This document shows, one piece after another, positions 33,849 to 41,804 of a DNA stretch of 64,000 nucleotides (the first letter of the stretch is position 1; every line of letters begins with the position of its first letter). The stretch is from JAGRCP01 sp942490705 (GTDB lineage Bacteria > Chloroflexota > Anaerolineae > Caldilineales > Caldilineaceae), in NCBI GenBank assembly GCA_942490705.1, contig CALNXY010000013.1, forward strand, positions 434,001 to 498,000, in the 5' to 3' direction. Under the pieces are notes generated by a model, which was not told the origin of the DNA, did not search any database, and was given only the letters and a program-made list of their open reading frames with translations. Both the position numbers and the translations under genes were made by a program.

Positions 33849-35951
33849 ATGTCGAAAACAGGACTACAGCGTATGCTGTCGGCGTTCTTGGTCTTGACGA
33901 TGCTGGTAAGTATGACCAGTATTGCGGCCATTGCTGCGCCGGCTACGCAACAAGTTGCCGCAAGTGAAGTCGCCGGTCTGATTGACGGCGCAGCAGGCGG
34001 TGATTTCCCCAAGATCTGGCTGGGCCTCGAAACGGAGCCCACTGGCCAGGCAACGCGCGTGCTCATTGAATGGGACCGCTTTGATACGGACGGAATCGGC
34101 TTCTATGTTTTGGATGCCGAGGGCCTGAGTGCGGTTGTGTCCGGCTCAGAGGACATTCGCAGCGCGAATTTGGGTGTCTCCCAACCTGTCTTTGAGGGAG
34201 CGGGCAATCAGGAAGAGGCCCTCTTTACCGCAACTGGATCCAACTACACGATTGTTGTCTTCAATGATTCGCCTCAGGCCGCCGCTTTTACGCTGTCGAC
34301 TGACAATGGCGTAATCACGAATGACGACGGCTCGGTGACCGATCCGAACGCAGCCGCAGCAGATGAGGGTGACGAAGAAGCCGCTGGCGATGAAGAAGCT
34401 GCTGGTGACGACGCAGCTGCTACGCCGGCCGCCGAAGAAGAAGCGGCTGCAGCCGCGACACCGGTTCCTGCGGAAGAGGACGCCTCGGCGACACCGGCCG
34501 CTGAAGAAGAGGGCGCTGAAGAAGCGAGCGCTGAAGAAGCGAGCGCTGAAGAAGCGACCGCTGCGGCAACGCCGGTCCCGGCAGAGGAAGCGGAAGCTGC
34601 ACCTGCTGCCGTCTCTGCGGATCCCGAGCCGGTTGAAGCAACCGAGATGACCGGTCAATTGCCTACCCAGGATGCACAGCACTATCTGGGGCTGGCTCCC
34701 GATACGCGTGATGCCAACATCACCTTGCGCATGACGTTTGAACCGCAGGATCAGCAGGAACTTGCCCGTCGCCTGAATTTCTGGGTGTTGGATCAGCAAG
34801 GGTTTGATCGCTATGCTGCCGGTGATGCCCGTTTGAGCTCGGTGGCAATTGCCGCTGGCAGCAGCAATGTGGATACGGCCGACAACGAGCGCGAGGCGAA
34901 CTTCACGGCCTCCGGCACGGCTGATTACACTGTGATCGTCTACAACTCGTCGAACATCTCGACGACCTACACGCTGACGTCCGAAAATGCCATGCTGCTT
35001 GACGACTCGGCGCAGACGATCACCGCTCAGGAAGCTCAGCCTGCCGCACCGGTCGCTGACGATGAGGCTGAGGCTGATGAGGCCGCGACCGATGCCGATG
35101 AAGATGCTGAAGCCGCCGCTACGCCTGCACGCCCGACCGGTGAACGGGGCGAGCCGGGTGGCACCTACACCGTCCAGTCCGGCGACACCTTGGCCCTGAT
35201 CGCTGCCGATGTGTATGGCGACTTCCAGCTCTACGAAGAGCTTTGCGCCTACAACAACATTGACGACTGTAACCGCATTGAAGTGGGCGATGTCATCAAC
35301 CTGCCGACTGAGGACGAAATCGGTTCGGGCGCGACAGCCCCCACTGCCGCAGCCGAGACCGAAGTCGAGACGCCGGCTGCCGATGAAACGGAGACCGTGA
35401 CTGACACGGCAGCCGTGACCGGTACCGCCGCCGTCACCACGACCGACACGGTCACGGGCACCGATGCCATTACCGACACCGAAGCCGCAGCAGATACGGA
35501 AGAAGCGGACAGCGCTGCAGCCGAAGGTGATCTCGTTGACGTGTTGGTTGCCAGCGGTAACTACAGGACCCTCCTTGCCGGCCTGGAAGCGGCTGGATTG
35601 GTCGACGCCCTGCGCGCTGATGGTCCTTTCACCGTCTTTGCACCAACCGACGCTGCGTTTGAAGCGCTGGAAGAAGCTGCCCCGGGTGCGCTGCAGGAAC
35701 TGCTGGCCGATCCGGCTGGACAGCTGACGCAGATCCTGCTATACCACGTTGCCTCCGGTGAGGTGCTGGCAGAAGATATCACCAGCGGTATGGAAGTCGC
35801 CACGCTTCAGGGTGACTCGGCAACGCTTGAGATTCGTGGCGATTCCGTTTTGATCAACGGCGCCAACATCTCTGCGCCGGACATTCTTGCTACCAACGGC
35901 GTTTCACACGGCATCGATGCTGTGCTGATTCCGCCCAGCTTTGGTCAGTAA
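33849..35951 (+). CDS. Secreted LysM and fasciclin (FAS1) domain protein
   Basis: The 700-residue protein has a signal peptide (LSAFLVLTMLVSMTSIAAIAAPA), two related beta-rich domains of about 130 residues, a very acidic Ala/Glu linker with EEASAEEASAEEAT repeats, a LysM (GTYTVQSGDTLALIAADVYGD to VGDVINLP), a Thr/Asp-rich linker (TDTAAVTGTAAV), and a C-terminal FAS1 domain (YRTLLAGLEAAGLVDAL, GPFTVFAPTDAAF, LLYHV, TNGVSHGIDAVLIP). LysM binds peptidoglycan and FAS1 mediates adhesion, so it probably tethers to the wall and binds a matrix partner. ATG 33849 with GGAGG upstream is chosen over 33747. Confidence 0.9.
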   Translation: MSKTGLQRMLSAFLVLTMLVSMTSIAAIAAPATQQVAASEVAGLIDGAAGGDFPKIWLGLETEPTGQATRVLIEWDRFDTDGIGFYVLDAEGLSAVVSGSEDIRSANLGVSQPVFEGAGNQEEALFTATGSNYTIVVFNDSPQAAAFTLSTDNGVITNDDGSVTDPNAAAADEGDEEAAGDEEAAGDDAAATPAAEEEAAAAATPVPAEEDASATPAAEEEGAEEASAEEASAEEATAAATPVPAEEAEAAPAAVSADPEPVEATEMTGQLPTQDAQHYLGLAPDTRDANITLRMTFEPQDQQELARRLNFWVLDQQGFDRYAAGDARLSSVAIAAGSSNVDTADNEREANFTASGTADYTVIVYNSSNISTTYTLTSENAMLLDDSAQTITAQEAQPAAPVADDEAEADEAATDADEDAEAAATPARPTGERGEPGGTYTVQSGDTLALIAADVYGDFQLYEELCAYNNIDDCNRIEVGDVINLPTEDEIGSGATAPTAAAETEVETPAADETETVTDTAAVTGTAAVTTTDTVTGTDAITDTEAAADTEEADSAAAEGDLVDVLVASGNYRTLLAGLEAAGLVDALRADGPFTVFAPTDAAFEALEEAAPGALQELLADPAGQLTQILLYHVASGEVLAEDITSGMEVATLQGDSATLEIRGDSVLINGANISAPDILATNGVSHGIDAVLIPPSFGQ

Positions 35952-36001
35952 ATTGATCCGTTGCACAGGGAGGCTATGCCTCTATCTGTGCTAATCTACA
36001 G

Positions 36002-36036
36002 CGGGGTTGACGTGCACACGTCAACCCCGTTTTTTT
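36002..36036 (+). terminator. Rho-independent terminator after LysM-FAS1 gene
   Basis: A 13-bp perfect stem (36002-36014 with 36017-36029) is followed by seven T residues. Confidence 0.93.
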
Positions 36037-36038
36037 GT

Positions 36039-36067
36039 TTGTCTCACTCGCACATCCGTGCTAAACT
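36039..36067 (+). promoter_or_regulatory. Candidate promoter giving a leaderless dinG-like transcript
   Basis: TTGTCT (36039-36044) and TAAACT (36062-36067) are spaced by 17 bases. The expected start, about 36074, coincides with the ATG at 36075, which has no ribosome-binding site. Confidence 0.45.
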
Positions 36068-36074
36068 GGTTGCC

Positions 36075-38591
36075 ATGAATGCACAAACTCCTCCCCCGAT
36101 CCCATCTGACGGCCCTGCGCCTGATGATCATGCAGCTGACGATCTTGTCTATGCCAATCTGGATGATTCCGCCTGCCGTTCGCTGGACGATCTGATCGTG
36201 GAAGCCGATGTGGGCTATGCGGCCGATTCGCCAGGTTCTGCGGCCATGGATGAGTTGGCCGCGGCCGATCTCGCCCATTTTTTTGGTGCGGATGGTCCTG
36301 TTGCCCGTCATCTGGACGGCTTTGAGTTCCGCCCGAGTCAGCTCGAAATGGCTATGGCAGTCCAGCGCACGCTGCTGGCGGGCGAGCATGGGCTGATTGA
36401 GGCGCCAACCGGCACCGGCAAGTCAATCGCCTATCTGGCGCCCGCCATTCTGGCCGGCAAATCCGTCGTCATTGCCACCGCCAACAAATCGTTGCAGAGC
36501 CAGCTCTTCAACAAGGACATCCCCTTTCTGCGCACGGTCATGGAACAACCGATCAGCGCAGTTGTTGTTAAAGGGCGCAGCAACTTCGTCTGCACCTACA
36601 AATGGGAGCAAGAAGCCTCGGTCCAGGAGCGGCTGGCTTTCTATGATCGCGAAAATGAGCAAGTGGCCTACCTCAAGCGCTGGCTGACTGAAACTGAGAC
36701 CGGCGATGTGGATGAACTGCCCTTCATGTTGACCAGCGATCTGCGGCCACGTACGGTCAGCTTCACAGACGACTGCCTGCAGCGTGACTGCCGTTTCTAC
36801 GACGATGAGTGTTGGGTCAACCGCATGCGTGACGAAGCTGCACAAGCCCAGATTATCGTCACCAACCACCACCTGTTGCTTAATGCGCTCGAACTGGGGT
36901 TTGCCGGCGAGCGGATCTTGCCACCGGCCGAAATCTATATCGTCGACGAAGCCCATCAACTGGAAGAGACGGCCACATCGGTCTTCGAAACGACGGTGAC
37001 CGACTTCACGGTGGAACAGTTGCTGAGCCGAAATCTACTTGGCGAGTATATGGATGAGGATGAGCTCGACGAATTGCGTTTTCAGAATACGTTGGCTTTC
37101 CAGAGCGTCTCCAATCTCAGCCGCGACAACTCTTTTCGCATCGAGCAAGACCTCGAGGAGCTGGCCAGCTTGGGACGCCGGCTGGAAGAGGTCGGGAAGC
37201 GCTTGCGCCTGCTCGATCCTTTCCGCATGATCGATGAAGAGAAGGATGAACAAGCAGCCGAGCGGCGTGCCTATGAGTTGATGGTTGAATCGATCAACAG
37301 TGCGGCAGCTAAGCTGAAGAAGGTCGCAACGAGCCGGCATGACGCCGACTTCGTGCGCTATGCCTCACGCGTCTTTGACCGCCGTCATGTCTCCATCGAG
37401 GTTCACGCCGCGCCGATCACGCCGGGCGACCTGATTGCCCGCTACCTCTTCCACGCCGAAGGGCCGGATGGTGAGGATCTGCCACGCACGGTGATTTGCA
37501 CCAGCGCAACTCTGGCGACAGACGGCCGCTTTGAGCACTTCAAGCAGCGCTGCGGCATTCGCGCCACGGCGGAAGAGCATGTGCTGCCGCCGGTTTTCGA
37601 CTACCCCAATCAGGCATTGCTCTATCAACCGCCCCTTGCGCCCTACAACTACCAGAATCCAGGCGTCTACTATGATGCCATTGCCCAAGAGATTGAACGG
37701 CTGATCGAAGTGAGCCGAGGGCGGGCGCTTTGCCTCTTCACTTCGTGGAGCGGCCTGCAACAGGTCGATCATCGGCTGCGCCAGGGCGATCGACCTGTGA
37801 TCTGGTCTGTACGCGCCCAGGGCGATGCGCCGCGTGATGCGCTGTTGGCCTGGTTCAAGGAGACGCCCCACAGCGTACTGCTGGCGACGCGTTCATTTTG
37901 GGAAGGCGTGGACATCCCGGGCGATGACCTGAGCCTGGTGGTCTTGGACAAGCTGCCCTTTCCCACGCCGGGCGATCCGCTGCACAGCGCGCGCATGAAG
38001 GCGATCGAGGAGCGGGACGAAAGTAGCTTTGGGCAGTACATGGCCCCACTGATGACGCTGGCGCTCAAGCAGGGCTTTGGCCGGCTGGTGCGCCGCGCCA
38101 GCGACCGGGGCGTGGTGGCGATCTTGGACGAGCGGCTGACCAGCAAGGCCTACGGTCGTCGCGCACGCCAGGACCTGCCCGCCGCCCAATTTACGCGCGC
38201 GTTTGGCGACGTGCACCGTTTCTTTCAACGCGCGCTGGAAACGCCGGCAGAGTTTGCGCTTAACGTTTGGGGGGAGGCGGACGAGGATGAGCCAGACGCC
38301 GTCTGGCAATGGCAGTTGCTGCGTCTGCAAGATGGCAAGGAAGACAGCGCAACCGGCATCCTAGGAGACGCTGACGCCGTTAGCGGCGAGATCCATGCGG
38401 CTACGGTCGGCCTCGACAACCTACGCAGCCGAATCGAGCAGGCCGGACGCAGCCCGGCAGACTTTTCAGTCGAACTGCGGGCCACCGCAGCGGCACTGAC
38501 CGTCCTGGCCAATTCTCCGCCTGATCCCTACCGCGACATCGCATCTGTTTGGCAGGCAATCTCCTTGCTTCCCCGTCCCGTCTTGGAGTAA
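36075..38591 (+). CDS. DinG/XPD-type ATP-dependent DNA helicase with Fe-S cluster motif
   Basis: The 838-residue superfamily 2 helicase has Walker A (EAPTGTGKS, about residue 110), a DEAH box in IYIVDEAHQLEE, and a cysteine set between them typical of the XPD/DinG iron-sulfur domain: NFVCTYKW, CLQRDCRFYDDECW. Motif VI appears as QGFGRLVRRASDRGVV. It unwinds DNA 5' to 3', and DinG acts on R-loops and recombination intermediates. The start at 36075 is chosen because the longer ORF from 35961 runs through the terminator. No ribosome site is present; translation may be leaderless. It is followed by proline dehydrogenase. Confidence 0.88.
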   Translation: MNAQTPPPIPSDGPAPDDHAADDLVYANLDDSACRSLDDLIVEADVGYAADSPGSAAMDELAAADLAHFFGADGPVARHLDGFEFRPSQLEMAMAVQRTLLAGEHGLIEAPTGTGKSIAYLAPAILAGKSVVIATANKSLQSQLFNKDIPFLRTVMEQPISAVVVKGRSNFVCTYKWEQEASVQERLAFYDRENEQVAYLKRWLTETETGDVDELPFMLTSDLRPRTVSFTDDCLQRDCRFYDDECWVNRMRDEAAQAQIIVTNHHLLLNALELGFAGERILPPAEIYIVDEAHQLEETATSVFETTVTDFTVEQLLSRNLLGEYMDEDELDELRFQNTLAFQSVSNLSRDNSFRIEQDLEELASLGRRLEEVGKRLRLLDPFRMIDEEKDEQAAERRAYELMVESINSAAAKLKKVATSRHDADFVRYASRVFDRRHVSIEVHAAPITPGDLIARYLFHAEGPDGEDLPRTVICTSATLATDGRFEHFKQRCGIRATAEEHVLPPVFDYPNQALLYQPPLAPYNYQNPGVYYDAIAQEIERLIEVSRGRALCLFTSWSGLQQVDHRLRQGDRPVIWSVRAQGDAPRDALLAWFKETPHSVLLATRSFWEGVDIPGDDLSLVVLDKLPFPTPGDPLHSARMKAIEERDESSFGQYMAPLMTLALKQGFGRLVRRASDRGVVAILDERLTSKAYGRRARQDLPAAQFTRAFGDVHRFFQRALETPAEFALNVWGEADEDEPDAVWQWQLLRLQDGKEDSATGILGDADAVSGEIHAATVGLDNLRSRIEQAGRSPADFSVELRATAAALTVLANSPPDPYRDIASVWQAISLLPRPVLE

Positions 38592-38638
38592 GATGCGGAC
38601 GTGTTCGCATCGTGGTTCACACAGTATGGGGAAACGCC

Positions 38639-39661
38639 ATGACGCTCCGCAAGCGACGACGCAATCCATTCCTGCCCATCATCCTATTCGGTCTTGGCGG
38701 TCTGCTGCTCTTCCGTTATGGGGAGCAATGGCTGCGCCAGATTTTGCTCTATCTGTCCGGTGCAAGCTGGGCGCGACGGACGGTAACCGACCTGCCATTG
38801 GCGTGGCAGGTTGCAAGTCGGTTCATCGCCGGAGAGAGCGTCGAGGATGCGCTGGAAGCGACCCGACGCCTCAACGCTGAAGGCCTGTTGGTGACGTTGG
38901 ATCTGCTGGGCGAGAGCGTGGCCACGCCGGCCGAATCTGAAGCTGCTCGAGATCAGATCATTGACCTGCTCGAACGCATTCATGCCAGCGGCGTCCAGGC
39001 CAATGTGTCGGTCAAGCCAAGCCAGTTGGGCATCGACTTGAGCCGCACGCTCTGTCTTGAGAACATGCGCCGGATTTTGGCCTCTGCCCGGGCTACCGAT
39101 AACCGGGTACGCATGGATATGGAAGACTCGTCTCTGGTTGACGTCACGCTGGATATCTATCGAACGTTGCGCTTTGAAGAAGGCTACGACAATGTGGGCG
39201 TCGTTATCCAGTCCTATCTCTACCGCAGCGAAGCCGATGTGGAGCAGTTGGTGGGCGAAGGCGCCTGGGTGAGATTGGTGAAGGGCGCCTACCTGGAGCC
39301 GGCTGATGTTGCTTTCCCTGACAAGGCCGATGTCGACGCTAACTTTGTCAAGCTGATGCAGCGCATGCTGGGCGAGGATGCGCGTGAAAACGGCGTCTAT
39401 ATGGCCGTCGCCTCTCACGACGAAGCCATGATTCGGGCGACGGTCGAAACCGCCTTTCACAAGGGAGTCCCTGCTGCGGCATACGAATTCCAGCTGCTCT
39501 ACGGCATTCGTCGCGATTTGCAGACGCAGCTTCAGCAGGATGGCCACCGTGTGCGCATCTACGTACCTTACGGCGTGGCCTGGTACCCTTACTTCATGCG
39601 CCGTCTGGCCGAACGCCCCGCCAATCTTTGGTTCTTCGTCAACAACCTGCTCAAGGGCTAA
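38639..39661 (+). CDS. Proline dehydrogenase family protein with N-terminal membrane segment
   Basis: The 340-residue FAD-dependent TIM-barrel enzyme oxidises proline to pyrroline-5-carboxylate. Family segments are VSVKPSQLGID, RMDMEDSSLVDVTL, VIQSYLYRSEADVEQLV, WVRLVKGAYLEP, VASHDEAMI, EFQLLYGIRRDLQ and the C-terminal YVPYGVAWYPYFMRRLAERPAN. A hydrophobic stretch (FLPIILFGLGGLLLFRYG, about residues 10-27) could anchor it to the membrane, where it would pass electrons to quinone. ATG 38639 is chosen; the ORF extends into the preceding helicase gene. No P5C dehydrogenase is encoded nearby. Confidence 0.88.
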   Translation: MTLRKRRRNPFLPIILFGLGGLLLFRYGEQWLRQILLYLSGASWARRTVTDLPLAWQVASRFIAGESVEDALEATRRLNAEGLLVTLDLLGESVATPAESEAARDQIIDLLERIHASGVQANVSVKPSQLGIDLSRTLCLENMRRILASARATDNRVRMDMEDSSLVDVTLDIYRTLRFEEGYDNVGVVIQSYLYRSEADVEQLVGEGAWVRLVKGAYLEPADVAFPDKADVDANFVKLMQRMLGEDARENGVYMAVASHDEAMIRATVETAFHKGVPAAAYEFQLLYGIRRDLQTQLQQDGHRVRIYVPYGVAWYPYFMRRLAERPANLWFFVNNLLKG

Positions 39662-40347
39662 TCCAAATTTCGAAGCCGCATTCCACAACCCGAAATCCGC
39701 AACTCCATATTGGCGGCGCACAATGGCTCAATTGGATTCAACGGCTGCAGGCCATTGCCCAAAGCGGCCTCTCCTACGCCGATGATCCCTATGATGCGGA
39801 GCGCTATAGCGCGCTGCGGCGCATCGTGGCCGAGATGATGGCCGCCCATGCGGAAGACGACCTTGGCGCTTCACTGGACGCCGGCGTAATCGACAGCCTG
39901 CTGGCGCGTGAGCAGGGCTACGCTACGCCAAAGCTGGATGGCCGCGGCGCCTGCTTTCAGGACGGGCGCATTCTCCTCGTGCGTGAGCGCAGCGACGGCT
40001 GCTGGACTCTGCCCGGCGGCTGGATTGACGTCAACGATGCACCTGCCGCGTCCGTAGAGCGGGAAATCCTTGAGGAATCTGGATATGAGGCGCGTGCGCT
40101 GAAGCTCTTGGCCTTATGGGACAAGCATCAGCATGAACATCCGCCCGATTTTTTCCACGTGTACAAGTTGGTCTTCCTCTGCGAGATCACCGGCGGACAG
40201 CCTACTCATAGTCTTGAAACCGATGGCGTCGACTTTTTCGCACTCGATGAATTGCCCCCTCTATCCACCTCGCGCATCACAACCGCGCAAATTGCGCGCC
40301 TCTTTGCCCTGCACGCTCAACCTGACGTCCCTACCGATTTCGATTAG
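39628..40347 (+). CDS. Nudix hydrolase
   Basis: The protein is homologous along its last ~208 residues to cytoplasmic Nudix hydrolases with a helical N-terminal domain (QRLQAIAQSGLSYADDPYDAERYSALR). The Nudix box is LPGGWIDVNDAPAASVEREILEESGYEA; the first conserved Glu of the motif is Asp here, while REILEE is intact. Such enzymes hydrolyse nucleoside diphosphate derivatives. The start is uncertain: TTG 39628 lies inside the proline dehydrogenase gene and gives a non-conserved leader. The homology begins near 39720, and the only nearby start-like codon is ATT at 39709. Confidence 0.8.
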   Translation: MVLRQQPAQGLIQISKPHSTTRNPQLHIGGAQWLNWIQRLQAIAQSGLSYADDPYDAERYSALRRIVAEMMAAHAEDDLGASLDAGVIDSLLAREQGYATPKLDGRGACFQDGRILLVRERSDGCWTLPGGWIDVNDAPAASVEREILEESGYEARALKLLALWDKHQHEHPPDFFHVYKLVFLCEITGGQPTHSLETDGVDFFALDELPPLSTSRITTAQIARLFALHAQPDVPTDFD

Positions 40348-40964
40348 ACAATAGATTGCTTACCTGCCCGCTTCGTGAGCGCGCCTTGCGAAGAAACAGC
40401 GTAACGATCCAGGAAATGGCTAGCGCCGGTTTGATCCTGTCGAAAATGGGTCAGCGCCGGTTGAGCTTGTCGAAACCAAGCGGGTTGCCGGATTGCGTTT
40501 CCAGCAGGCGAAATGGCGTCGTATCGACTCTAGTGCTCTGTCAAGGTTGAAGTTGTCATTTGGGGCAAAGCGAGAAATCTCGCGTTGGCAACGCTGAGAT
40601 TCCTCTACGCTTCGCTCATGGCGCTTTGCGCCCACTACGTGAACGGAATGACAAAATCCTGATAATAGGGCACTAGCTGCTCGTGCGGGCGGTCGCCGTC
40701 CCGAATGGCAATTCCGTCCACGGCGTTCCGCAACCGAGGGCCAGGCGTCCACACAACCCGTTCGCCCGGGCGTGCTCACTGAGCAGGTATGAAATCCACT
40801 ATTTTTCCGTTCAAATGGTAAGCGGGCTTCTGGATTGGGACGCAAAAATGGTCCAGTATTGGCTTTGTTCTAATTTTGTATTGACTTTGTAAAACTTTTG
40901 TACTATAATGTGTGGAGTGAAGGCTAACCCGCAATGGGTTTTTGAGATAAAGGGGAGAAGGCAC
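40348..40964. other. Intergenic region with repeats and the ABC exporter promoter
   Basis: This 617-bp gap carries two direct copies of the dispersed repeat (from 40423, TAGCGCCGG..., and 40452, CAGCGCCGGTTGAGCTTGTCGAAA), then a stretch near 40570-40650 with CTTCGCTCATGGCGCTTTGCGC that reads like degraded repeat. It ends with a strong promoter. No gene seen. Confidence 0.65.
40881..40909 (+). promoter_or_regulatory. Sigma-70 promoter of the ABC exporter operon
   Basis: TTGACT (40881-40886) and TATAAT (40904-40909) at exactly 17-base spacing, in an A/T-rich context, about 55 bases before the ATG at 40965. Confidence 0.88.
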
Positions 40965-41804
40965 ATGCTTGGCAAGCTACTGAAGCGCAACCAAACAGAA
41001 GATCAGGCCAAAGAGAGCGAACGCAGCCTCATTGATCTGCAGAACGTGATAAAGGCCTATCAGACGCCGGCTGGTGAGTTCCTGGCACTAAAGGGCGTGG
41101 ATATGCAGGTCGATCCTGGTTCCTTTGTGGCCGTCGTCGGCAAGTCGGGCAGCGGTAAGTCGACGCTGACGAACATGATTACCGGCATTGACCGCCCGTC
41201 TACGGGGGAAGTCTTTGTGGCCGGCACGCCTATCCACAACATGAGTGAGGGACGGATCGCCAAGTGGCGCGGCCGCAATATCGGCGTGGTCTTTCAGTTC
41301 TTCCAGCTGCTGCCTACCCTGACGGTATTGGAAAACGTTACGTTGCCCATGTCTTTCTGCAACATGTATGATCGCAGTGAGCGCAACGATCGTGCTATGG
41401 CGCTGCTCGAAAAAGTCGACATGACCCATCAGGCCTATAAGTTGCCTACCGCCATTTCGGGCGGCCAACAGCAACGTGTCGCCATTGCCCGGTCCATGGC
41501 CAATGATCCGCCGCTGATCGTCGCCGACGAACCGACCGGGAACCTTGATTCCAAGACCGCTGATGCTGTCTTTGGTCTTTTTGAAGAGCTGGTTGCGGGC
41601 GGTAAGACTATCCTCATGGTTACCCATGATGATGATCTGGCTGACCGGGTCACGCGCAAGATTACGATTGCCGACGGGCGCATTGTTGGCGATACGCAGC
41701 CCCATCTGCGCCCCCATCCCGTTGTTCAGCCGGTTCACGAGAATATCTATGCGCCTGCGCCGCGTACGGCGCCGGCCTTTGGCTGGGAGGGCGCCGGTGC
41801 TTGA
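40965..41804 (+). CDS. ABC transporter ATP-binding protein (MacB/LolD type)
   Basis: The 279-residue ATPase has Walker A VGKSGSGKSTL, signature SGGQQQRVAIARS, Walker B LIVADEPTGNLDS and the H-loop THDDDLADRV. The EPTGNLD motif is typical of the MacB/LolD/FtsE branch. The last ~30 residues (after VGDTQPHLRPHP) form a non-conserved tail. ATG 40965 has AGGGGAGAAGG upstream; an earlier in-frame ATG at 40908 lies in the promoter. It overlaps the permease gene by eight bases and clearly works with it, probably in lipoprotein or antimicrobial export, or as a mechanotransmission complex. Confidence 0.9.
   Translation: MLGKLLKRNQTEDQAKESERSLIDLQNVIKAYQTPAGEFLALKGVDMQVDPGSFVAVVGKSGSGKSTLTNMITGIDRPSTGEVFVAGTPIHNMSEGRIAKWRGRNIGVVFQFFQLLPTLTVLENVTLPMSFCNMYDRSERNDRAMALLEKVDMTHQAYKLPTAISGGQQQRVAIARSMANDPPLIVADEPTGNLDSKTADAVFGLFEELVAGGKTILMVTHDDDLADRVTRKITIADGRIVGDTQPHLRPHPVVQPVHENIYAPAPRTAPAFGWEGAGA

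Noticed and set aside
34420..34641. Repeats in the LysM-FAS1 gene read as a separate ORF or CRISPR
   Set aside because: The repeats are in-frame EEASA codons of the linker; the other-frame ORFs are shadows.
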